Assembly: GCF_036825875.1 (NCBI RefSeq)
Contig: NZ_DAISXK010000009.1
Span: 1-64,000 of the forward strand
Origin: Paucihalobacter sp036825875
GTDB lineage: Bacteria; Bacteroidota; Bacteroidia; Flavobacteriales; Flavobacteriaceae
Reading direction: 5' to 3'
DNA length: 64,000 nt
Shown: positions 7,698 through 15,596 of the stretch, in pieces
Layout: every line of letters begins with the position of its first letter
Numbering within the stretch: position 1 is the first letter of the stretch
Program-made: the position numbers and the translations under genes
The notes under the pieces: model-generated
Seen by the model: the letters and a program-made list of their open reading frames with translations, nothing else
The model's database searches: none
Told to the model about the DNA's origin: nothing

Positions 7698-9146
7698 TTA
7701 ATAATAATGATAACGTCTTACTTTTGAAATGTATTTCGCCAATCTAATTACTTGGTGGCTATAGCCGTATTCATTATCGTACCATATATAGAGTATGGCA
7801 TTTTTCCCATCCGTTCTTACTATTGTCGCTTTGCTGTCGTAAATAGCCGGAGCCGATGATCCTATAATATCACTAGAAACAAGTTCGTCGCTCATTTCGT
7901 ATTTTATTTGTTCAACTAAATTACCTTCTAAAGCGTGTTTTTTTATCAATTGATTGATGGCTTTTAAGGAGGTTTTTGTATTGAATTCTAAATTTAAAAT
8001 AGCCAGCGATCCGTTAGGTACTGGAACGCGAATGGCATTGGAGGTGAGTTTACCATCTAATTTTGGCAAGGCCTTACTCACCGCTTTACCGGCACCAGTT
8101 TCGGTAATTACCATATTAAGACCTGCTGCTCTCCCTCGACGGTATTTATCATGAAAATTATCTACTAAATTTTGATCGTTGGTGTAAGCATGAATGGTTT
8201 CTATATGACCAGTATTAATTTGAAATTCATCGTCAATTACTTTAAGAATTGGCGTAATAGCGTTTGTAGTGCAAGATGCAGCCGAGAAGATATTGACCGC
8301 ATCTGGTTTGTAGTCTAAATGATTTACCCCGTGAACAATGTTTGGTATTTCTTTGCCTGGTGCGGTAAGTAAAACTTTACTTGCGCCTTTAGATTTTAAA
8401 TGTCTTGATAGTTCAGTTTTATCTCTGAAAGCGCCGGTATTATCTATAATTAAAGCATCTTTTATATTGTAGCTAGTATAATCAATTTCTTCTGGTGAGT
8501 TTGCTGAAATAATTTTTACAGTTGTCCCATTAATGATCAAAGCTTCATTTTTGATATCGGTAGTAACAGTTCCAGGAAAAACACCATGTACAGAATCGTT
8601 ACGCAACAACGCTGCCCTTTTTTCTAATATCGTAAAGTCTAGTTTTCCCCTTGTAACAATAGCGCGTAACCTTAACTGGTTGCCTTTACCAGTTTTGGCA
8701 AGAAGTTCGCGGGCTACCAAACGACCAATTCTGCCAAATCCGTATAATACAACGTCTTTAGGTTTGATGATTTCGTGCGATTCAGAATCTTTTAATTTAG
8801 TGGCTACAAAAGCCATGGCGTTGTTGTATTTCGATTCTGCTAAATGGAATTCATAGGTTAATTTACCAATATCTAATTTGGCTGGTGGTAAATCCAATGT
8901 TTTGATAGCACGCAAAATTTCAACCGAATCAAAGATTGAAATCGGTTTTTCCACAAATCTGCCAGCGTATTCGTGAAGATTTAAAATTTCACTTACACTT
9001 TTATCGATTAATTGATTTCTGAAAATCACTAATTCAATGGCCTTATCATACCATAAATCGTTAACTATTTTAATGAATTCTACGGTGGCTTTTCGTCGGT
9101 CGGCCTGAAAAGCAAGTTCTTTGTCATAGGTAATAGGTGTGCTCAT
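7698..9146 (-). CDS. gap: Glyceraldehyde-3-phosphate dehydrogenase, long form
   Basis: This enzyme converts glyceraldehyde-3-phosphate to 1,3-bisphosphoglycerate with reduction of NAD(P). At 482 residues it is about 140 longer than classical GAPDH. The extra part is an N-terminal domain (residues 1-130), after which the Rossmann motif YGFGRIGRLVARELL starts. The catalytic cysteine is in SAASCTTNAITP (Cys292), and the histidine is in ETIHAYTNDQ (His319). The C-terminal signature is WYDNEYGYSHQVIRLAKYI. Long forms of this kind occur in Bacteroidota beside the short glycolytic one, and some serve in gluconeogenesis. Cofactor preference and direction cannot be read here. The gene is monocistronic, with its own promoter box and terminator. 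Confidence 0.93.
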   Translation of the reverse strand: MSTPITYDKELAFQADRRKATVEFIKIVNDLWYDKAIELVIFRNQLIDKSVSEILNLHEYAGRFVEKPISIFDSVEILRAIKTLDLPPAKLDIGKLTYEFHLAESKYNNAMAFVATKLKDSESHEIIKPKDVVLYGFGRIGRLVARELLAKTGKGNQLRLRAIVTRGKLDFTILEKRAALLRNDSVHGVFPGTVTTDIKNEALIINGTTVKIISANSPEEIDYTSYNIKDALIIDNTGAFRDKTELSRHLKSKGASKVLLTAPGKEIPNIVHGVNHLDYKPDAVNIFSAASCTTNAITPILKVIDDEFQINTGHIETIHAYTNDQNLVDNFHDKYRRGRAAGLNMVITETGAGKAVSKALPKLDGKLTSNAIRVPVPNGSLAILNLEFNTKTSLKAINQLIKKHALEGNLVEQIKYEMSDELVSSDIIGSSAPAIYDSKATIVRTDGKNAILYIWYDNEYGYSHQVIRLAKYISKVRRYHYY

Positions 9147-9198
9147 TTTGATGAATTTAGTTGTGTCGATTGTTGGTTTGAAACTTTAAAAGTTGCGC

Positions 9199-9206
9199 AA
9201 AAATAA
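9199..9206 (-). promoter_or_regulatory. Promoter -7 box upstream of GAPDH gene
   Basis: The minus strand reads TATTTTTG, 52 nt before the GAPDH ATG, and matches TAnnTTTG. The -33 element is not clear. Confidence 0.45.
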
Positions 9207-9243
9207 TATATTTCAAACGTTTTCGTGGCTAATTTTTGAATAA

Positions 9244-9283
9244 AAAATCACCTTCAATTTTAGAGATTATTGAAGGTGATTTT
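9244..9283 (-). terminator. Rho-independent terminator of HtrA protease gene
   Basis: A 15-bp perfect stem (9244-9258 against 9269-9283) is followed on the minus strand by a T6 tract. It lies 24 nt after the protease stop and upstream of the GAPDH promoter, so it insulates the two genes. Confidence 0.88.
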
Positions 9284-9307
9284 AAAGTGATTTATTAAAA
9301 TTCGAAA

Positions 9308-10726
9308 TTAATTCTGGAAATAATATTTTTCTTTTTCTCCATCTTTATTTATAATTTCTATTACGATAGGTTCATTGGGTGGCAATTCGGTTTTTAAACG
9401 TTCAAGATCATCAATGGTGTGAATTTTTTGATTGTTAATTTTTGTAACGATGGTTCCAGAATTCACTCCATTTTTTATCCAAGCATTCTTAATTCTTGGG
9501 TTATTGGTAAGCTCTTGTATTTCAAGACCAAAATCTAATTTGTGCTTTTTAAGTACCTCTTTACTTGGCTCCTTTAAGGTTCCGATAAGAGGGAAATTGG
9601 CAATTGAGCGTTTAACTAAGATAACTTCTGCACTTTTCAACTGATTGTTTCTTAAATATTTAATTCTAACAACATCGTTAGGTTGTTTTGTGTTTAAATA
9701 ACCCTTCATGTCGGTAAACTTTGATATTTTTATGTTGTCAATTTCCTTAATAATATCACCTTTTTTAAGCCCAGCTTTATCGGCGCCAGATTCAACTTCA
9801 ACGTCTTCAATGTAAAAACCTTCGGTTTCATTAACTTTTAATTGTTTGGCTATTTCACTGTTTAATGAACCGCCTGCTACGCCTAGAATGCCATGTTGAA
9901 CGGCACCATATTCCATAATATCATTAATAACTTTACGCGTAATATTACTCGGTACCGCAAACGAATAGCCGATGTAAGAACCTGTTTTAGATGTGATAGC
10001 CGTATTAATGCCAATAAGTTCGCCGTTTATATTAACTAAGGCACCTCCTGAATTACCTGGATTAACAGCTGCATCAGTTTGGATAAACGATTGTTCGTAG
10101 TTGCCTGTTAAGTCACGGGATTTTGCACTAATAATTCCGGCAGTAACAGTAGAGGTGAGGTTAAATGGGTTGCCGATAGCTAGCACCCATTCGCCAATTT
10201 TAGCGTTGTCTGAATTTCCAAAAGTTACATACGGCATATCTTCATCTGCTTCTATTTTTAATAAAGCAATATCGGTTTTTGAATCGGCGCCTATTAAGGT
10301 AGCTTTATAAATTTTGTTACTATTTGTGGTGATTGAAATTTCGTTGGCTTCAGCAATTACGTGGTTGTTGGTAACAATGTAACCATCTGGTGAAATGATA
10401 ACGCCACTACCAGTGCCAACTTGAGCACGAGACGATTGTCTCCCAAAAAATAAATCCTGCAGACTTGTCGGTGCGCTGTATATAGAAGTGTTTTTTACGT
10501 GCACAACTGCATCAATAGTTTGCTCCGCTGCTGTGACGAAATTTGGTGTTTCACTGTTTGAAGCTGTGGTGTTTACATTAAAATTTGTTGGGATAAAAGT
10601 TGGTTGCTCAACCTTGGTTACTAAGGTAGAAATACCATTGTTCGGTCGAATAAAATACAAGTAACTTGACAATGCGATGACGCCACCTAGTACCGAAACC
10701 GCAAACATTGATAACATCTTTTTCAT
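9308..10726 (-). CDS. DegP/DegQ (HtrA) family periplasmic serine protease
   Basis: This is a trypsin-like periplasmic protease and chaperone that degrades misfolded envelope proteins. An N-terminal membrane anchor or signal covers residues 4-26. The catalytic triad is visible: His122 (TNNHVIAEA), Asp152 (SKTDIALLKI) and Ser226 (NPGNSGGALVN). A PDZ domain at about 270-370 (VESGADKAGLKKGDIIKEID) and a second at about 390-470 give the usual protease-PDZ-PDZ layout at 472 residues. It is transcribed divergently from dapF. The paralogue name (degP, degQ or degS) cannot be settled, although two PDZ domains speak against DegS. Confidence 0.95.
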   Translation of the reverse strand: MKKMLSMFAVSVLGGVIALSSYLYFIRPNNGISTLVTKVEQPTFIPTNFNVNTTASNSETPNFVTAAEQTIDAVVHVKNTSIYSAPTSLQDLFFGRQSSRAQVGTGSGVIISPDGYIVTNNHVIAEANEISITTNSNKIYKATLIGADSKTDIALLKIEADEDMPYVTFGNSDNAKIGEWVLAIGNPFNLTSTVTAGIISAKSRDLTGNYEQSFIQTDAAVNPGNSGGALVNINGELIGINTAITSKTGSYIGYSFAVPSNITRKVINDIMEYGAVQHGILGVAGGSLNSEIAKQLKVNETEGFYIEDVEVESGADKAGLKKGDIIKEIDNIKISKFTDMKGYLNTKQPNDVVRIKYLRNNQLKSAEVILVKRSIANFPLIGTLKEPSKEVLKKHKLDFGLEIQELTNNPRIKNAWIKNGVNSGTIVTKINNQKIHTIDDLERLKTELPPNEPIVIEIINKDGEKEKYYFQN

Positions 10727-10836
10727 TCTATTTTGTATTTAAAGTTGTTTGTATAACGATTAAAATTACAGTTTTATTAAATTTCGATTTTAACTTTAAC
10801 GACTATTTAACAGCAAATTTTACGCTGTATAATTCT

Positions 10837-10844
10837 TATATTTG
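10837..10844 (+). promoter_or_regulatory. Promoter -7 box of dapF operon (near-leaderless)
   Basis: TATATTTG matches TAnnTTTG and ends only 6 nt before the dapF ATG. If used, transcription would begin at or within a few bases of the start codon. Confidence 0.5.
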
Positions 10845-10850
10845 TCCCCT

Positions 10851-11630
10851 ATGAAAATCAATTTTTACAAATACCAAGGTACCGGCAACGATTTCATAAT
10901 GGTGGATAATCGTCTCTTCAAAATCGGCAAAAATGATACCAAAAAAATTACGCATTGGTGCGACCGACGTTTTGGCATAGGTGCAGATGGCTTTATTCTG
11001 TTAGAAAATCATCCTAATTATGATTTTAGAATGGTATATTTTAATGCAGATGGTAATGAGAGTAGTATGTGCGGTAACGGCGGTAGATGTATTACGGCAT
11101 TTGCCAAATTTCTGAACATTATTGATAGTGAGGCCACTTTCGAAGCTATAGATGGCGTGCACCATGCTATTATAGAAGGTGAATCAATAAAGTTGCAAAT
11201 GCAAAATGTTAACACTATTTCAACTTTCAATAACCATGTATTGCTTAATACGGGATCGCCGCATCATGTTGAAATGCATAGTGATTTGCAAGTTATGGAT
11301 GTGAAACGCGAAGGATCTAAATTAAGGAATAGCAATTTATATAAAACCGATGGTTGTAATATTAATTTTGTTAAAAAACAATCTGAAGCACTTTTTAATG
11401 TTAGAACCTACGAACGCGGCGTAGAAGACGAAACTTTATCATGTGGTACTGGTGTTACTGCTGTTGCTATTGCTATGCACGCTACTAATCAAACAGATCA
11501 AAATTTGGTAACTTTACAAACCCGAGGTGGCGAACTAAAAGTCACCTTCGATAAAACATCAAATGGTTACGAGAATATTTGGTTAATTGGCCCTGCTGAG
11601 CAAGTTTTTAAAGGCGAAATACAATGGTAA
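10851..11630 (+). CDS. dapF: Diaminopimelate epimerase
   Basis: DapF interconverts LL- and meso-diaminopimelate, the last step before lysine and the source of the peptidoglycan cross-linking residue. It has 259 residues from the ATG at 10851; a TTG 9 nt upstream is an unlikely start. The two catalytic cysteines are Cys74 (SSMCGNGGRC) and Cys198 (ETLSCGTGVTA). FYKYQGTGNDFIMVDNR is the family N-terminus. It heads a plus-strand cluster whose next gene overlaps it by 7 nt (ATGGTAA), followed by mltG, so wall-precursor and wall-remodelling genes are probably coexpressed. dapA lies 18 kb away. Confidence 0.97.
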   Translation: MKINFYKYQGTGNDFIMVDNRLFKIGKNDTKKITHWCDRRFGIGADGFILLENHPNYDFRMVYFNADGNESSMCGNGGRCITAFAKFLNIIDSEATFEAIDGVHHAIIEGESIKLQMQNVNTISTFNNHVLLNTGSPHHVEMHSDLQVMDVKREGSKLRNSNLYKTDGCNINFVKKQSEALFNVRTYERGVEDETLSCGTGVTAVAIAMHATNQTDQNLVTLQTRGGELKVTFDKTSNGYENIWLIGPAEQVFKGEIQW

Positions 11631-12148
11631 ACTTAAAGGGTGATTTGGTTTTTTTGCGTGCGCTAGAGCCGGAAGATATTATCCATGTTTACAATACCGA
11701 AAACGACACGTCTATTTGGGAAGTTAGTCATACCCAAACACCCTATTCACATTATGTTTTAAAACAATATTTAGAAGAATCGCACAAAGATATTTTTGAA
11801 GTAAAACAATTAAGGTTGGTTATTTGTAGTTTGAATAACGAGGTAGTTGGCTTTATAGATTTGTTTGATTTCGATCCGCAACATAGAAGAGCTGGCATTG
11901 GACTCGTTATAAACAGTTCGGAAAATAGAGGACATGGATATGGTAAAGATGCGCTTCAGGTGCTCATAAAATATTGTTTTTCAGTTTTAAATCTGCATCA
12001 AATCTACTGTAATATCACCGAAGGAAACGATGCCAGTATTCGATTGTTTAAAAGTTGCAATTTTGAATATATTGGATGTAAAAAAGACTGGAACTTTACC
12101 TCGGGTCAATTCAAAAACGAACAGATGTTTCAATTAATAAATTCTTAA
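11624..12148 (+). CDS. GNAT family N-acetyltransferase (RimJ/RimL/SpeG-like)
   Basis: This 174-residue acetyl-CoA-dependent acyltransferase is of the Acetyltransf_3 type. The acetyl-CoA binding motif A is RRAGIGLVINSSENRGHGYG (about 86-105). The motif-B region is NLHQIYCNITEGNDASIRLF (about 124-143). The substrate is unknown; relatives acetylate ribosomal protein N-termini, polyamines or antibiotics. Its start overlaps the dapF stop by 7 nt and its stop abuts the mltG ATG (TAAATG), so the three genes are translationally coupled. Confidence 0.88.
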   Translation: MVNLKGDLVFLRALEPEDIIHVYNTENDTSIWEVSHTQTPYSHYVLKQYLEESHKDIFEVKQLRLVICSLNNEVVGFIDLFDFDPQHRRAGIGLVINSSENRGHGYGKDALQVLIKYCFSVLNLHQIYCNITEGNDASIRLFKSCNFEYIGCKKDWNFTSGQFKNEQMFQLINS

Positions 12149-13189
12149 ATGTATATTAAAAAAATCCTACTATTCATTGTTCTTCTTGGATTACTTATCG
12201 CTGCTTTTTTCGCTTACTTCGTTTACAATACTATGTTTGTGCCCAACACAGCATTTAACAACGAAAAGTCTTATGTATATATTGCTAGTGATGATAATTT
12301 TTCAGATGTGAAAAATCAATTAGAGCCTTTGTTGAAAGATCTTGATAAGTTTGAAGCCTTAGCCAAACGAAAGAAGTATGTAACCAACATTCGACCAGGG
12401 AGGTATGCCATTCTGAAAGACATGAATAATAATGAAATTATAAATAGTCTTAGAACTAAAAATCTTCCAGTTAAAGTATCATTCAACAATCAAGAAACTT
12501 TAGAAAAATTAGCTGGAAGAATTGCGGTTCAAATTGAAGCGGATAGTTTAAGTTTGATTAAAGCCTTTAAGGAAGAAGCATTTTATAAAGCAGAAGGTAT
12601 CGATGCTGAAAATATTTTGGGGATGTACATTCCGAATAGTTACGAGTTTTTTTGGAATACTTCAGCAGTCGAATTCAGAGCGAAGATGCTGACCGAATAT
12701 CAAAAATTTTGGAAAGCACGAGAAGCCAAGCTCAACAGCATTAATTTAAATGCGCAACAAGTTAGCACCTTGGCATCAATAGTACATGAAGAGTCAAAGC
12801 AAATTGATGAGCAACCTATTATAGCTGGTGTTTATATGAATAGATTAAGAATAGGAATGCCACTTCAAGCCGATCCAACGTTAAAATTCGCTGCCTATCA
12901 ATTACCCCAATATGACGGTGTAATTATTAAACGTGTTTTAAATATTCACAAATCAATTGATTCTCCTTATAATACTTATTTAAACAGAGGATTGCCACCA
13001 GGCCCAATTGCAATGCCCGATATTTCGGCTATAGATGCAGTGTTAAACTATCTAAAACACGATTATCTTTATTTTGCAGCCGACGCCAAGCGCATTGGTT
13101 ATCACAGATTTGCTAAAACACTGCAGCAACACAATGCAAATGCACGAGCGTATCAAAGCTATCTTTCTCAACAAGGAATTATGCGGTAA
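12149..13189 (+). CDS. mltG: Endolytic peptidoglycan transglycosylase MltG
   Basis: MltG is an inner-membrane enzyme that cleaves nascent glycan strands and is thought to terminate peptidoglycan chain growth. The single N-terminal transmembrane helix (residues 5-26) is followed by a YceG domain. The catalytic glutamate lies in ASIVHEESKQ (Glu214/Glu215), followed by the family motif VYMNRLRIGMPLQADPT. YNTYLNRGLPPGPI near residue 275 is also diagnostic. The 346-residue length is normal. It directly follows the GNAT gene and precedes a DUF2279 gene by 2 nt. Confidence 0.95.
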   Translation: MYIKKILLFIVLLGLLIAAFFAYFVYNTMFVPNTAFNNEKSYVYIASDDNFSDVKNQLEPLLKDLDKFEALAKRKKYVTNIRPGRYAILKDMNNNEIINSLRTKNLPVKVSFNNQETLEKLAGRIAVQIEADSLSLIKAFKEEAFYKAEGIDAENILGMYIPNSYEFFWNTSAVEFRAKMLTEYQKFWKAREAKLNSINLNAQQVSTLASIVHEESKQIDEQPIIAGVYMNRLRIGMPLQADPTLKFAAYQLPQYDGVIIKRVLNIHKSIDSPYNTYLNRGLPPGPIAMPDISAIDAVLNYLKHDYLYFAADAKRIGYHRFAKTLQQHNANARAYQSYLSQQGIMR

Positions 13190-13191
13190 TT

Positions 13192-14100
13192 TTGAAAAGC
13201 GTAGTAATCTATATAATTTTATTGCTCTTTACAATTAGTTCAACTTCACAATCGAAGGTTAACGCTTTTTTAAAACCAAGCGATACATTACACAAACAAA
13301 GACGCAACGCGGTGATTGCTTCACAAGCTACAGTTACGGGATTATCATTGTTAGCCTTAGACCGATTGTGGTATTCTGATTTTGAAAGAAGTAGTTTTAA
13401 AACCATTAACGACAACAATCACTGGTTGCAAATGGATAAAATGGGACATGCTTTTTCCTCTTATCATTTAGGAAAGTTGGGTGCGAATACTTTAAACTGG
13501 GCAGGTATTGATAAAGATAAGCAGTTGATTTATGGCGCTACCTTGGGCTTAACTTTTTTAACGGCCATAGAGGTTATGGACGGTTTTTCTGAAGAATGGG
13601 GTTTCTCTTGGGGCGATATGGCATTTAATGCTCTTGGTTCTGGATTGTTCATTGGTCAGGAATTATTATGGAATGAACAGCGTATCCTTTTAAAATATTC
13701 GTTTCATCAAACACAGTATGCTGGATTAAGACCTGAAATACTGGGTAACGGACTTGCAGAAGAAATCTTTAAAGATTACAACGGACAAACTTATTGGTTA
13801 AGCGCCAACATAAGTTCGTTTTTTAAAACAAATAACATCCCAAAATGGTTAAACATAGCTTTTGGTTATAGTGCCGAAGGCATGTTAAGTGCCACAAAAA
13901 ATAATGAAGTTGAAGGGTTGCCAACATTTAATCCATACCGTCAGTATTACTTTAGTTTGGATATAGATCTTACTAGAATTGAGACCAATTCTGCAATTTT
14001 AAGAACTTTATTTGATGTTTTCAATCTAATAAAGCTGCCATTTCCTACTCTGGAAATCAATAGTAAAGGAACACTAAAACTACACTACATATACTTTTAA
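13192..14100 (+). CDS. DUF2279 (YfiM-like) envelope protein, TTG start
   Basis: This 302-residue protein of unknown function starts, on the best reading, at the TTG at 13192. There is no ATG near the N-terminus, and residues 2-20 (KSVVIYIILLLFTISSTSQ) form a signal peptide directly after this codon. The DUF2279 signature is the repeated helical segment with QMDKMGHAFSSYHLGKLG (about 81-98) and EEWGFSWGDMAFNALG. Short hydrophobic segments suggest membrane association. It begins 2 nt after mltG and presumably shares its transcript, which would favour an envelope role. No catalytic motif was recognised. Confidence 0.82.
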   Translation: MKSVVIYIILLLFTISSTSQSKVNAFLKPSDTLHKQRRNAVIASQATVTGLSLLALDRLWYSDFERSSFKTINDNNHWLQMDKMGHAFSSYHLGKLGANTLNWAGIDKDKQLIYGATLGLTFLTAIEVMDGFSEEWGFSWGDMAFNALGSGLFIGQELLWNEQRILLKYSFHQTQYAGLRPEILGNGLAEEIFKDYNGQTYWLSANISSFFKTNNIPKWLNIAFGYSAEGMLSATKNNEVEGLPTFNPYRQYYFSLDIDLTRIETNSAILRTLFDVFNLIKLPFPTLEINSKGTLKLHYIYF

Positions 14101-14142
14101 CTGCACTTTAACCCTTATTATTGCCAATTCAATAATTAGCGT

Positions 14143-14150
14143 TATCTTTG
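14143..14150 (+). promoter_or_regulatory. Promoter with -33 TTG and -7 TAnnTTTG
   Basis: TATCTTTG (14143-14150) is preceded by TTG at 14121-14123 with a 19-nt spacer, in the range reported for the Bacteroidota primary sigma factor. It lies 58 nt before the lysozyme-like gene. This is the best complete promoter seen in the window. Confidence 0.6.
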
Positions 14151-14208
14151 CACGCTTAATTTGTAAGGCCTATTTGGGGACTATTTTGCTTTACTTAAAA
14201 AAGCTATT

Positions 14209-14877
14209 ATGATTAAAAAAGTATTTAATTATATTGCAATCCCTCTGGCAATACTTACTGCGCTTTTTGTTGGCTTATATTCAAGCGGAGACAAAGATTT
14301 CAGCAGTTACTCTACTGAAGGTTTAGACCTTCACTTTACAGTTTCGGATGATTTAGCAATGCTAGATTTAACTGTCAAAGACGACACAGATTCTATTTTG
14401 GAACATTACATGCCTTATCTTGGTAATTCATATTTGGCTTTTAAAGAAGCCATAGGATTTAAAGAATCGAGAGGTAATTATTTCACTGTTAATGATTTTG
14501 GTTATTTAGGAAAATACCAATTCGGCGCTGAAACATTGCAGTTAATTGGGATTCACAATCCAAATGCCTTTTTATATACACCAGAATTACAAGAGCGTGC
14601 TTTCCTAGCCAATGCCCAACGAAATAAATGGATTTTGAGAAGGGACATTAAGAAGTTTGACGGTAAAAAAATTGGTAATGTTGTAGTTACGGAATCAGGA
14701 ATTTTAGCAGCGGCTCATTTGGCTGGTCCTGGAAGTGTACAACGTTTTTTAAGATCATACGGAAAACAAAACGTATCAGACGCATTTGGCTCTTCAGTAG
14801 CCTATTATATGGAGCGTTTTTCGGGATATGATACAACGCTTATTGAAGCAAACAAAACTGCAAAAGCTTTGTTATAA
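14209..14877 (+). CDS. Lysozyme/SLT-like membrane-anchored muralytic protein
   Basis: This 222-residue protein has an N-terminal hydrophobic anchor (residues 7-25) and a C-terminal lysozyme-fold region. The segment IGFKESRGNYFTVNDFGYLG carries a glutamate (Glu86) in the position of the catalytic residue of SLT-type transglycosylases, followed by KYQFGAETLQ. A later segment, AAAHLAGPGSVQRFL, is also like these enzymes. It likely cleaves or binds peptidoglycan in the periplasm. It has its own promoter, so it is not simply an extension of the mltG operon. Substrate and activity are inferred from fold motifs only. Confidence 0.75.
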   Translation: MIKKVFNYIAIPLAILTALFVGLYSSGDKDFSSYSTEGLDLHFTVSDDLAMLDLTVKDDTDSILEHYMPYLGNSYLAFKEAIGFKESRGNYFTVNDFGYLGKYQFGAETLQLIGIHNPNAFLYTPELQERAFLANAQRNKWILRRDIKKFDGKKIGNVVVTESGILAAAHLAGPGSVQRFLRSYGKQNVSDAFGSSVAYYMERFSGYDTTLIEANKTAKALL

Positions 14878-14883
14878 AATAAT

Positions 14884-15594
14884 TTAATCTTTTTGAATAA
14901 TAAAAATAGTGGGCCTTTTATGAAGGTCCACTTTTATTTTAGACCAATCTTGAGCTGTGGTAGTGAAAATATATTCGGTTTTTAAAGTGATATCGCAAGC
15001 CACACAAATTCTGGTATTTGGTTGCAATGTTTTAATAAGTTCCTCTAAAAGCTGATTGTTTCTGTAAGGAGTTTCGATAAAGGATTGTGATAAGTGTTGC
15101 TCAAACGATATACGTTCAAGCAATTTTATTTTGGTTTTGCGTTCTTGTTTATCGATGGGTAGATAGCCATTAAATGTAAATCCTTGTCCGTTCATTCCAG
15201 AGGACATCATGGCGAGTAATATTGAGGATGGCCCAACTAAAGGAACTACCTGAATGTTTTTTTGATGTGCCAGTTTAACAATTTCGGAACCTGGATCGGC
15301 AATAGCGGGACATCCTGCATCCGAAAGTAAGCCAATAGAAATGCCTTCATCGCAAATGTCTAAATATTTAATCGTGTCTGCTACTTCAGTAAATTTATTA
15401 AGAGGAAAAAGATTAAGCTTTGATTGTGACTTTCCAGGATAGATGTTTTTTATAAATTTTCTCCCTGCTTTTTCATTTTCTACTATAAAATAATTTAAAT
15501 CTTCTATAGCTTTTTTTACAGATATGGGAAGCACTTCCAAGGGTGGATTATCACCGAGCGGCACGGGGATGAGATATAATATACCTTTCTGCAT
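14884..15594 (-). CDS. RsmI-like SAM-dependent methyltransferase (tetrapyrrole methylase family)
   Basis: This 236-residue member of the tetrapyrrole (corrin/porphyrin) methylase superfamily resembles RsmI, which 2'-O-methylates C1402 of 16S rRNA. Diagnostic segments are ILYLIPVPLGDN at the N-terminus, IGLLSDAGCPAIADPGSEIV (about 86-105) and VPLVGPSSILLAM. It is shorter than typical RsmI (about 280) and lacks its C-terminal part. Bacteroidota often carry both a full RsmI and this shorter paralogue, so the rRNA target is not certain. It begins 2 nt after the sugar dehydrogenase gene and is the last gene of the dnaA transcription unit. Confidence 0.85.
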   Translation of the reverse strand: MQKGILYLIPVPLGDNPPLEVLPISVKKAIEDLNYFIVENEKAGRKFIKNIYPGKSQSKLNLFPLNKFTEVADTIKYLDICDEGISIGLLSDAGCPAIADPGSEIVKLAHQKNIQVVPLVGPSSILLAMMSSGMNGQGFTFNGYLPIDKQERKTKIKLLERISFEQHLSQSFIETPYRNNQLLEELIKTLQPNTRICVACDITLKTEYIFTTTAQDWSKIKVDLHKRPTIFIIQKD

Positions 15595-15596
15595 GT

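Noticed and set aside
8533..8856. Plus-strand open frame of 107 codons inside the GAPDH gene
   Set aside because: It is antisense to a conserved enzyme domain, and the translated sequence has no recognisable features.
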